From the NCBI GenBank assembly GCA_003661385.1, contig QMWA01000029.1, positions 1 through 12,513 on the forward strand: DNA of 12,513 nt. The letters run 5' to 3'. The notes under the pieces were generated by a model. The model was not told where the DNA came from. It saw only the letters and a list, made by a program, of their open reading frames with translations, and did not search any database. This document shows, in pieces, positions 5,866-12,382 of this stretch (positions are counted from its first letter, which is position 1; each line of letters begins with the position of its first letter). The translations under genes and the position numbers were made by a program. The DNA comes from Thermoproteota archaeon (lineage in GTDB: Archaea > Korarchaeota > Korarchaeia > B14-G2).

Positions 5866-7239
5866 CTACTCTACTGGGGTGAGCTTCATTGTCGGATGTG
5901 GGACGCTTGTATCAAGTTGGACATTGTAGTAGCCTGTCTCAGGCTTGCTTCCATAGAGGAATAGGCTCCTGTCTATGAACCTGAGTGATATGTGGATGTC
6001 ACATATGTTCCTCAGCACCTGGTTCACAGGCACTCCAGGCTTTGTCACGAATATAATCAGAGACTCTAACTCCTTGCACACAGTAGTCATTGTTCTCACA
6101 AGGTGGGAGAGGCCTGCCGCATGGTACAGGACAGCTAGCACCTGTAAGTCGATTACAGCTAGTGGAGGCTGAGAAGACTTCTGGTACGCCTTCACGATCG
6201 ACGAGCCAAATGCCTCAGTGTCCCTCTCAAGGTCTCCTGTGAAAACGTGGTCTCCACCAGGCTCCCAGAGCTTCCTCACCTTGAATACCCTCAGATACCT
6301 TTCTGCAGGCTGGCTGCCTACTAGGAGCTTGAACATGGACTTGAGGCTTTGAGCAGTGTACCCTGCTATCAGAGTTGAGACCACCGGCCTCCCCTGCGCT
6401 ATGAAGTTCTCCATGGTGACTCCTGCGGTCATGGCCATGGCTGGGTCAGGGACGTTCTCGCTTGCTTCAATCAGCACTGCGCCAGCTCTGGGGTAGCCTC
6501 CACCGAGTAGTGCATCTAGGTCCTTACACCCTGTTGAGAACATCGAGTATGAGTCTGGCTGAGGCCTATGCTTCTCAGCTGAGCTCGGCAGGGATATCTC
6601 AAGAGGCTTAAAGCACATGAACTTCGAGTTATGTAGAGTGAAGGTGTATGCTGGCTGCCTTATCCTAACTCCTCGAGTCTTGTTTATGTATAGCTCTCGA
6701 ATGAGCCTGTCATGCTCGATCCTGGAGACTAAGGTCACTATGCCATCAGCTATGTAGTCTAAGGGCTGTGTTGACACACCCTCTGAGACTATGATGAGGT
6801 GGCATCCCGTCTCCTCAGCTATCTCCCTCAAGGCCCTCTCGAAGTTCAATGTGGTCTCCATGGTCGACTTGATCGCCTCAAGGCTATCCACCACTATAGC
6901 AGTCTCCTTGTGTGAGCTCGCGAACTCGTAGGCGGCCTGAAGGAAAGCAGGCTCCTCCATAAACCGGAATGAGAAGGGAGTCTTGGGCTGCGAGATCACC
7001 CTGCTCGCATCTATTATGGTGTCCTCGTCTAGTACGCTCTTCACCCAAGGAAACTGAGCTAGCAGAGTGCTATAGGAGACTCGAGAGGATATGTAGCAAA
7101 CCCTCCTGCCCTCAGACTTGAGCTTAGATAGGATCTCCAGCACTAAGGTGGTCTTACCTGTCCCAGCTTCGCCCTTAACGAGAAGCATGAAGGATGGGAA
7201 CTTACTTAAGGCCTCACTGAGTTCTATAGGTATGCTCAA
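5866..7239 (-). CDS. GvpD/KaiC/RAD55-type RecA-like ATPase, two domains
   Basis: This cytosolic P-loop ATPase belongs to the archaeal KaiC/GvpD/RAD55 group, often linked to signalling or regulation. Numbered from the TTG at 7239 (457 aa), domain 1 has Walker A GEAGTGKTT (23-31), Walker B TAIVVDS (Asp118) and a KaiC-like end (YINKTRGVRIRQPAYTFTL). A second RecA-like domain starts near residue 235 with STGCKDLDALLGGG, as in KaiC repeats, but its P-loop position reads EASENVPDPAM, with no GKT/S, while a Walker B-like LAVIDL (Asp364) remains. So one half probably hydrolyses ATP and the other is degenerate. The frame extends to a TTG at 7263, but that codon touches the TATA box at 7266-7277 and would precede the transcript start near 7247; hence 7239. 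No gas-vesicle genes are nearby, so a gas-vesicle role is not supported. Confidence 0.8.
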   Translation of the reverse strand: MSIPIELSEALSKFPSFMLLVKGEAGTGKTTLVLEILSKLKSEGRRVCYISSRVSYSTLLAQFPWVKSVLDEDTIIDASRVISQPKTPFSFRFMEEPAFLQAAYEFASSHKETAIVVDSLEAIKSTMETTLNFERALREIAEETGCHLIIVSEGVSTQPLDYIADGIVTLVSRIEHDRLIRELYINKTRGVRIRQPAYTFTLHNSKFMCFKPLEISLPSSAEKHRPQPDSYSMFSTGCKDLDALLGGGYPRAGAVLIEASENVPDPAMAMTAGVTMENFIAQGRPVVSTLIAGYTAQSLKSMFKLLVGSQPAERYLRVFKVRKLWEPGGDHVFTGDLERDTEAFGSSIVKAYQKSSQPPLAVIDLQVLAVLYHAAGLSHLVRTMTTVCKELESLIIFVTKPGVPVNQVLRNICDIHISLRFIDRSLFLYGSKPETGYYNVQLDTSVPHPTMKLTPVE

Positions 7240-7265
7240 GCCGACCCTAATCCCAGGGTGCAAGC

Positions 7266-7277
7266 TATAATTTAAAC
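7266..7277 (-). promoter_or_regulatory. TATA box for the GvpD-like ATPase gene
   Basis: The minus strand reads GTTTAAATTATA. Transcription about 25 bp downstream (near 7247) would give an almost leaderless message for the TTG at 7239. The remaining spacer up to the end of the Nudix gene (7278-7409) shows no gene. Confidence 0.55.
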
Positions 7278-7409
7278 TCTGTCTAAGCCATGTGGTAGCA
7301 TGACAGAGGCCTTCTAAGCTGGCTCCAAAGACAGCTTAAGGCGCATTTAGCCTAGCTAGATGGCAGTGATCCTCCTGCATGTGCCAGCACTGCGGCCGTA
7401 GGGCTGTAG

Positions 7410-7826
7410 TTAGCTTCTGTCTGAGGCCTCTGGGAGCAGGCCTGCTTCAACGAGGATTCTCAAGGTGTCCTCGTGGAGTTCTCCAGCAAGCTCTGGAAGC
7501 TCCTCTACCAAAGCCCACTTCGCCTCAGAGATCTCAGCTCCAAGCCTAAGCTCTGTCGTCTCTGGAGCGCACCAGTAGACTACGTAGAGTATGTGGAAGC
7601 CATCACTGAACACTTTCTCTACTGTTGCAGCATGCTTTATGACCTTAGCCTCAATGCCAGTCTCCTCTTTTAGCTCACGCAGACAGCACTCTGAGAGGAG
7701 TTCACCTTCCCTTGGGAACCCGCCTGGCAAAATCCACTTTCCACTCCACCTGCTCTCATAGGAGTGCTTCACCAGAAGCACCTTCCCATTATGGTAGACT
7801 AGAGCACCTGCTGCAACCCTTATCAC
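7410..7826 (-). CDS. Nudix hydrolase
   Basis: This protein has the complete Nudix box G-x5-E-x7-REL-x-EE-x-GI at residues 36-58 (GFPREGE, then RELKEETGI), which binds Mg2+ and cleaves a nucleoside diphosphate linked to another group. It begins MIRVAAGALVYHNGKVLLV, a usual Nudix N-terminus, and is 138 aa long, normal for the family. The WSGKWILPGG segment before the box resembles ADP-ribose pyrophosphatase or housecleaning Nudix enzymes, but the substrate cannot be fixed. The frame is open back to a TTG at 7847, adding seven residues; the GTG at 7826 is preferred because AAGGTGG is well spaced before it and the TATA box at 7851-7860 predicts a transcript start near 7831. It has its own promoter and is probably not cotranscribed with neighbours. 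Confidence 0.88.
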   Translation of the reverse strand: MIRVAAGALVYHNGKVLLVKHSYESRWSGKWILPGGFPREGELLSECCLRELKEETGIEAKVIKHAATVEKVFSDGFHILYVVYWCAPETTELRLGAEISEAKWALVEELPELAGELHEDTLRILVEAGLLPEASDRS

Positions 7827-7850
7827 ACAGCACCACCTTAAACTCAACCA

Positions 7851-7860
7851 GGCTTAAAGC
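7851..7860 (-). promoter_or_regulatory. TATA-like box for the Nudix gene
   Basis: The minus strand reads GCTTTAAGCC, about 25 bp before the predicted start of a near-leaderless transcript for GTG 7826. A second box-like GAGTTTAAGG (7837-7846) is closer but too near the start codon. Confidence 0.45.
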
Positions 7861-8176
7861 CGCCAGCCAAGGATAAAGCTAACACGAGCAGATAGCATTT
7901 ACCCTGGCATCAGTGTCGGGTACAAGAGGAGTGGATCTGATGGGCGTTACCCTGGAGATCTCTTGGAGACAAGCCGCTGGCTAGATCTAGCGTGCTGAAG
8001 GCGTTGGGTGAGGCGTAGATGCCTGCTCAGAGCTATGTGCCTGAGTGGGGCGTGAGGCACGCACGCAGATGGGCTGCTGGAGGAGCATAGCAGCTAATCG
8101 CCTTCAATGGTGGCTTTCACCGCACGCATCTGCTGTGCTTAGAGCCAGGTTGCTGCGTGCAGGCGGCTTAGGCGCT

Positions 8177-8280
8177 CCTGAGTAGGCTGTGAGGCTCTGG
8201 CTTGGGGTGCAGGCTCTAAGCTTGGCGCCCGCTGCCACAGGAAGCCTACTAGGCCACCACAGGCTGCACCTCAGGGCCTC
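8177..8280. repeat. Interleaved inverted repeats, potential pseudoknot or switch
   Basis: Stem A: AGTAGGCT (8181-8188) pairs with AGCCTACT (8243-8250), extended by CCT/AGG past one bulged base. Stem B: CTTGGGGTGCAG (8201-8212) pairs with CTGCACCTCAGG (8264-8275), 12 bp with two wobbles, extended by GAGGC (8191-8195) with GCCTC (8276-8280) past a 5-nt bulge. A and B interleave, so they either form a pseudoknot or exclude each other. GCCTACTAGGC (8244-8254) is itself palindromic. The element ends 70 bp before the isomerase-like gene. Confidence 0.4.
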
Positions 8281-8311
8281 TGTAGAGCTGCTGTAGTGCA
8301 GCTATGCTAAC

Positions 8312-8320
8312 GCTTTTACC
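8312..8320 (+). promoter_or_regulatory. Weak TATA-like box for the isomerase-like gene
   Basis: GCTTTTACC is about 34 bp before the TTG at 8350, giving a predicted transcript start near 8341. If correct, the structured element upstream lies outside this transcript. Confidence 0.35.
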
Positions 8321-8349
8321 ATAGGAGCGGTAGGGTCTTTGGTGCTAGT

Positions 8350-9579
8350 TTGAGGCTTAGGTGTGCTGCTGTGGCTTTTGTATCAGAGCTGCATGGGAGT
8401 AGAGAGGAGAGCCTTGAGGCTTTGAGGTGGGCTTCAGAGGAGCTTAGGAAGCTTGGTGTGGAGGTGTATGAGGCTGGTGTCGTGGTTGGGAGAGAGGGGT
8501 TTAGGGATGCTTTGGAGCATGCCAGAGATGCTGGCATGCTCTTGCTGCTAGCTGGTAGCGGTGGGGCTGGAGGGGTAATCGTTGACTTCTGGCTTAGCTG
8601 CGGTAAGCCAGTGCTCGTAGCTGGGCTTGTTGCGGAGAATGGGTATGCCTCTGCTGTCAAAGCCCACTCTAGGATAAGGAGGCTTGGAGGGTGGTCTAGG
8701 CCAGCTTGCATAGAGAGCCCTGGGGAGAGTAGGAGGCTGGAGGTGGAGGCTAAGGCTGTAGCTGCATCAGCTTGGATAAGGCAGTCTAGGATTGGGGTAG
8801 TTGGATACGAGAGGCCCTCTATAGCTGAGGCCAGGGCCCTTAAGGCTGTGCACGGGGCTACAGTTGTCTACGTGAAGAGCAGCTTGGTCAAGGAGTGGGC
8901 TGAGAAGGCCAGCGCCAGCCTAGAGGCCCTGGGGGCAGCGGAGATAGCGGTGGATGCAAGCGAGCTTGAGAAGGCAGCTAAGCTAGCTGCTGCGCTCAAG
9001 GCTGTAGCTGAGAGACTGAACCTCACAGCAATCACCTTAGACTGCTTCAGGCTGATGGATAAGCTTGAGACGACGCCGTGCATTGCAGCAGCCCTCTTGA
9101 ACTCGAGCAGCTTCATCTTCTCCTGTGAGGGAGACTTGAAGTCTACTCTCAGCATGATGCTCCTGAGCAGGCTGTCAGGGAAGCCAGCCTGGATGGCTAA
9201 CATAGCTAGAGCCAGCGGAGAAAGGCTTCTGCTAGCCCACTGCACAGCCCCACTAGCCATGCTGGACACCGTGAAGATCACAACGCACTTCGAGACCGGG
9301 AGGTATGCTGCTGTAACTGGGAGGTTTAAGGCCAGCAGCGTCACAATAGCCAAGTTCACAGAGAGCTATGGTACGCTTCTAGCAGGCTACGCTAGGGTAG
9401 CCAACCCCCAGCCTAGGGTAAGCGGGGTGTGTAGGGCGCAGCTTGAGCTCGAGGCTGACATCGAGAAGATAATAGATGCTCTCCCAGAGAACCACCTAGC
9501 TCTAGTAGAGGGAGACCTGAGAAGTGAGGTCAAGAGCTACTGCAGCTGCACAGGAGTCAAGCTGGTAGAAGCACAGTGA
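8350..9579 (+). CDS. L-fucose/L-arabinose isomerase-like protein (COG2407 family)
   Basis: This is a soluble protein of the fucose/arabinose isomerase-like family, many archaeal members of which have unknown substrate. Characteristic elements: GKPVLVAGLVAENGYASAVKA (85-105), DCFRLMD (231-237), TPCIAAALLN (242-251), CEGDLKSTLSMMLL (259-272), AHCTAPL (296-302) and THFETGRYAAVTG (312-324). In fucose isomerases the metal is held by Glu, Asp and His; Glu260/Asp262 and His297 or His313 are candidates here. At 409 aa it fits this shorter group rather than full bacterial FucI. The TTG start is preceded by GGTG at suitable spacing; an alternative GTG at 8371 also has GGTG upstream. It stands alone with no sugar-metabolism neighbours. 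Isomerase activity is a family inference; a role in ketose/aldose interconversion is likely but unproven. Confidence 0.8.
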   Translation: MRLRCAAVAFVSELHGSREESLEALRWASEELRKLGVEVYEAGVVVGREGFRDALEHARDAGMLLLLAGSGGAGGVIVDFWLSCGKPVLVAGLVAENGYASAVKAHSRIRRLGGWSRPACIESPGESRRLEVEAKAVAASAWIRQSRIGVVGYERPSIAEARALKAVHGATVVYVKSSLVKEWAEKASASLEALGAAEIAVDASELEKAAKLAAALKAVAERLNLTAITLDCFRLMDKLETTPCIAAALLNSSSFIFSCEGDLKSTLSMMLLSRLSGKPAWMANIARASGERLLLAHCTAPLAMLDTVKITTHFETGRYAAVTGRFKASSVTIAKFTESYGTLLAGYARVANPQPRVSGVCRAQLELEADIEKIIDALPENHLALVEGDLRSEVKSYCSCTGVKLVEAQ

Positions 9580-9678
9580 GGGCAGGCGCCACCAGATGTC
9601 GAGCAGCGTAGCCTTGCAGCCACGTCTCCCACAGCCTGCACTCAGCTCCTCTGTGAGCAGACAGTGAAGTGAGGTAAG

Positions 9679-9688
9679 GTTTAAGTGC
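9679..9688 (+). promoter_or_regulatory. TATA-like box for the permease-RAM-USP operon
   Basis: GGTTTAAGTG is centred about 36 bp before the TTG start at 9719; transcription would begin near 9708, giving a leader of about 11 nt. The rest of the 9580-9718 spacer holds no gene. Confidence 0.5.
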
Positions 9689-9718
9689 TTGATGCCGTGA
9701 GCGTGGGGGATCTCCTAT

Positions 9719-11596
9719 TTGTCAACAGGGCGAGAGGAGCACAGCCTCAAGAGGGAAGTTGGGTGGTATGGCAGCTTCTCCATGGGCTATGCTGATGTCG
9801 GAGCTGACATATACATAGCCCTAGGCTTGGTCTCGCTTTACGCTTGGGGTGGAGCACCCCTAGCGTTTCTGGCTGCTGCGTCAGCTTACGTCGCTACCGG
9901 GCTGGCGTACGCTGAGCTAGCTAGCACATACCCGTATGCTGGTGGAGCCCAGGTCTACAGCATGAAGGCCACTAACGACCTCATGGGCTTCCTAGCAGGC
10001 TGGGTTATAATGTTGGACTACATAGTTGATATAGCCCTGTTCTCGATGGCTAGCGCAGGCTACCTCTTCTTCATCTTCCCCCAGCTCAAGGCCATGCACG
10101 TGTACCTCGGGCCAGCTAAGCTTGGGCCTATGACCATCGTGTCGATGACGCTGATAGCATTCCTCATAGCGATAAACCTGATCGGGATAAAGGAGAGCTC
10201 TAGGTTCAACGAGGCGATGGTCACACCCTCTCTGATAATCCAGCTCTCGATACTCACGCTGGGGTTCGCCTTGGCTTTCAGCCCAGCCCTCTTCTGGAGG
10301 CAAGTCAAGGAGCTTGGGGCGCCACTCCACATGGAGGTCGCCTACAACAAGTGGATGAGCATAAGAACCCAGAACATGCTCTACGGGCTTACCCTCGCGA
10401 TGAGCTCGTTCATAGGAATAGAGTCGATAGCTCAGGCTGCAGAGGAGACCAGGAGGCCACACAGGTGGATCCCAAGGGCCTCCAAGCTCTCCGTAGCTGT
10501 AGTCCTCTTCTTCTGCCTGGGGATGTCCGTGCTAGCCCTGGGGGCCATGCCTTTGAGGGAGTTTACAGCAGACATATCGAACCCGCTGTCAGTTCTCTCC
10601 AGCAGGATACCCTATGTGGGCAGGCACTTCTCAGTGCTGGTGGCTGTGACAGGCTTCCTAGTGACTTTGGCCTCAGCTAACACTGGTGTGATAGGGGTGT
10701 CTAGGGTTGTGTTCTCGATGGGCAAGTTCAACCTCCTCCCAAGGTGGTTTTACAGCGTCCACCCGAAGACAAGGACCCCAGTGAGGACCATACTGGTGTT
10801 CGGCTCGATGGGTGCTCTGCTCACTGTGCTGGAGAAGCTTGAGAGGGTAGCTGACCTATACAACTTCGGGGCGCTACTCTCATACATCTTCGTCCACTAC
10901 TCTCTGATAGCCTTGAGGAACAGGGATAGGGAAGCCTACAGGCCCTGGAAGGCCCCGGTGACGGTCAGGGTGAGGGGAGTAGAGCTCCCCTTGGTGGGGG
11001 TGTTCGGGCTGGCATCATGCACAGCGATATGGCTGATGGTCATAGCATTCCACCCAACTGGCAGGGTGCTAGGCTTCCTCTGGCTTGCAGCTGGCACAGT
11101 AGTCTACACGCTTTACAGGTGGAGCAGCAAGCTGCCAGTAGCATCTAGGCTGGGAGCTGAGATGGTTGCCCCAGGGATGGTGAGGTTCCATACGCTAGTC
11201 CTTGTGAGGCTTCCAGAGAAGCTGGAGAGCATAGCAGACTTGATCTCGAGGAACATAAGCAAGAACTTCACCCTGCACCTGATGAGCATCATAGACCCCT
11301 CTATAATGAGGCCTGAGTCAGTTGAGGCAGTAAGGCGTGAGGCTGAGCTTGAGCTGGCCCAGCTGGCCACTTCGCTGAAGAGAAGGGGCTTTTCAGCGAC
11401 CTACGAGGTTGCTATAGGGGAGGTTTTCGAGAAGGCAGCTGAAGAGGCTTCGAAGCCCATATACGACTTCGTAGTGGTCTTCAAGAGGAGGGCAGCTAGG
11501 ACAAAGGACAAGAGAGCAGAGAAGAGCATGACAGAGCACCTGACAAGGCTGGTGGGAGGGAAGCTGATAACCCTGAAGAAGAGGTGGTGGCCATAG
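9719..11596 (+). CDS. APC family amino-acid permease with C-terminal USP-like domain
   Basis: This membrane transporter has an APC-superfamily core (residues about 10-470, some twelve hydrophobic segments) and a soluble C-terminal domain. Core motifs: SMGYADVGADIYIALG (21-36), the opening of APC transporters; ELASTYPYAGG (66-76); and FIGIESIAQAAEETRRPHR (231-249), the conserved loop after TM6. After TM12 and a short linker (about 470-487), residues 488-625 alternate beta and alpha like a universal-stress-protein fold: HTLVLVRLPEK, LHLMSIIDP, SATYEVAIGEVFEKA, YDFVVVFKRR. The USP glycine-rich ATP loop is absent, replaced by a basic stretch (FKRRAARTKDKRAEK). Likely role: amino-acid uptake with cytoplasmic control through the tail. 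The start is TTG, with GGGGGATC upstream. The stop is followed directly by the RAM gene, so the three genes form an operon. Confidence 0.9.
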   Translation: MSTGREEHSLKREVGWYGSFSMGYADVGADIYIALGLVSLYAWGGAPLAFLAAASAYVATGLAYAELASTYPYAGGAQVYSMKATNDLMGFLAGWVIMLDYIVDIALFSMASAGYLFFIFPQLKAMHVYLGPAKLGPMTIVSMTLIAFLIAINLIGIKESSRFNEAMVTPSLIIQLSILTLGFALAFSPALFWRQVKELGAPLHMEVAYNKWMSIRTQNMLYGLTLAMSSFIGIESIAQAAEETRRPHRWIPRASKLSVAVVLFFCLGMSVLALGAMPLREFTADISNPLSVLSSRIPYVGRHFSVLVAVTGFLVTLASANTGVIGVSRVVFSMGKFNLLPRWFYSVHPKTRTPVRTILVFGSMGALLTVLEKLERVADLYNFGALLSYIFVHYSLIALRNRDREAYRPWKAPVTVRVRGVELPLVGVFGLASCTAIWLMVIAFHPTGRVLGFLWLAAGTVVYTLYRWSSKLPVASRLGAEMVAPGMVRFHTLVLVRLPEKLESIADLISRNISKNFTLHLMSIIDPSIMRPESVEAVRREAELELAQLATSLKRRGFSATYEVAIGEVFEKAAEEASKPIYDFVVVFKRRAARTKDKRAEKSMTEHLTRLVGGKLITLKKRWWP

Positions 11597-11923
11597 GTGC
11601 CACGGAAGCTTTTTGAGACGGAGAGGAGCTGGGGCTTGGTGGCTAGTGTGGCTGGGCCTGAGGTCAGCATTATCGTGAACATTGTCGTCGAGCCTAAGAG
11701 CTTGGATGACGTTGTGAAGAGGCTGAGAGACTACCCATGGGTTGTCGACTTGTATGAGGTGACTGGAGACTTCGATGTCGTGGCGCTAGTCAAGGCTCCT
11801 AATGTAGCGACATTCAGGAACCTGCTCAAGGAGAAGATACTGGCAGTGGAGGGGGTGCGCTCTACCAATAGCGTTGTGATCCTGTACACGCATAAGCGTG
11901 AAGGGAGGAAGGTTGAGGTATAG
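11597..11923 (+). CDS. Stand-alone Lrp/AsnC ligand-binding (RAM) domain protein
   Basis: This 108-residue protein consists of the RAM/AsnC-type effector-binding domain without the DNA-binding helix-turn-helix of Lrp regulators. Residues 25-98 carry the pattern: IIVNIVVEP, KSLDDVVKRLRDYPWVVDLYEVTGDFDVVALVKA (with the conserved Gly-Asp at 57-58), FRNLLKEKILAVEGVRST, then SVVILY. In characterised proteins this fold forms dimers or octamers and binds amino acids at subunit interfaces. The N-terminal 24 residues are too short for a DNA-binding domain. Its GTG follows the permease TAG with no spacer; GAGGTGGTGG before it serves as ribosome-binding site. Location between an amino-acid permease and a USP-like gene suggests it senses the transported amino acid, perhaps acting on the transporter or on a full Lrp protein by mixed assembly. 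Confidence 0.85.
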   Translation: MPRKLFETERSWGLVASVAGPEVSIIVNIVVEPKSLDDVVKRLRDYPWVVDLYEVTGDFDVVALVKAPNVATFRNLLKEKILAVEGVRSTNSVVILYTHKREGRKVEV

Positions 11924-11926
11924 CAG

Positions 11927-12349
11927 ATGCATAGGCTGCTAGTCTGCGTTATAAGGGATCCGAAGGTCAGGAACGCGCTCTTTGAGCTGCCGCACCTCCT
12001 CAGGTCAGAGCAGATGCATGCTGTCCTATTCCATGTCGTGGAGGTCCCCATGACCTCACTGCTATACGAGGAGCAGTTTAGTAGGGAGATAGAGGAGGCT
12101 GAGGCCTGGATCTCTGAGCTGGAGGAGAGCCTGAAGCCGAGCTTCGCTTCAGTGGAGTCTAAGGTGGTGCTGAGCAGGGACGCAGCTGAAGCCATCCTGA
12201 CAGAGGCAGAGGAGTCCTATGAGGCAGTAGTCCTCTTCAGAAGGAAGAAGGCAGCCATGAAGGCTATAGCAAAGGCTGTTGGAGCAGACACGACATCGAG
12301 AGTCCTGAGGAAGCTAGCTAAGCCAGTGCTAGTTGTGCCAGCACACTAA
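11927..12349 (+). CDS. Universal stress protein (USP)-like domain protein
   Basis: This 140-residue protein has the USP alpha/beta layout: an opening strand RLLVCVI, an internal strand AVLFHVVEVP (about 32-41), a long charged helix (about 50-70), strand/helix VESKVVLSRDAAEAILTEA, strand EAVVLFRRK and a final TSRVLRKLAKPVLVVP, a classic USP C-terminus. The nucleotide-binding G-x2-G-x9-G-S/T loop is missing; the position carries RRKKAAMKAIAKAVGADT. By eye it resembles the C-terminal domain of the permease two genes upstream, including the basic stretch after the fourth strand, so the two may be related by duplication or may pair. The ATG is three bases after the RAM stop, with GAGGT upstream. 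Likely role: soluble regulatory partner of the permease. Biochemical function is unknown. Confidence 0.8.
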   Translation: MHRLLVCVIRDPKVRNALFELPHLLRSEQMHAVLFHVVEVPMTSLLYEEQFSREIEEAEAWISELEESLKPSFASVESKVVLSRDAAEAILTEAEESYEAVVLFRRKKAAMKAIAKAVGADTTSRVLRKLAKPVLVVPAH

Positions 12350-12350
12350 C

Positions 12351-12359
12351 TTTAATTAG
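12351..12359 (+). promoter_or_regulatory. TATA-like box for the right-edge gene
   Basis: TTTAATTAG begins two bases after the USP-like stop codon and is centred about 28 bp before the ATG at 12383, consistent with a leaderless separate transcript. It marks the probable right end of the permease operon. Confidence 0.5.
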
Positions 12360-12382
12360 GGTGCCAGCTATAAGCTGCTAGC

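Larger units (their letters stand above)
7861..8349. other. Gene-free stretch of about 0.5 kb with possible structured RNA
   Basis: No convincing protein gene is seen on either strand. Contents: a 14-codon frame 7940-7984 (ATG) preceded by a good ribosome-binding sequence (AGGAGTGGATC) with an ATTTACC box near 7898-7904; GCAGATG/CATCTGC repeats about 60 bp apart between roughly 8066 and 8133; and the interleaved inverted repeats at 8177-8280. I looked for archaeal SRP RNA, RNase P RNA, 5S rRNA, tRNA and C/D-box signatures and did not recognise any. It could be a long regulatory leader, an unrecognised RNA gene or decayed sequence. Confidence 0.5.

Noticed and set aside
5866-7263. Circadian clock KaiC or gas-vesicle regulator
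   Set aside because: Only general family features are shared; the second P-loop is lost and no kaiB, gvp or related genes are present.
7861-8349. SRP RNA, RNase P RNA, 5S rRNA, tRNA or C/D-box RNA
   Set aside because: None of the signature sequences I know for these was found; GATG and CTGA words occur but not with proper C/D spacing.
8868-9359. Minus-strand open frame inside the isomerase-like gene
   Set aside because: It lies wholly opposite conserved COG2407 motifs and its composition (Leu, Ser and Ala rich) is that of an antisense frame.
9992-10462. Minus-strand open frame inside the permease
   Set aside because: It overlaps conserved APC motifs on the other strand and resembles no protein family.
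11597-11923. Full-length Lrp/AsnC transcription factor
   Set aside because: There are only about 24 residues before the RAM fold, too few for a helix-turn-helix domain, and the gene starts directly after the permease stop.
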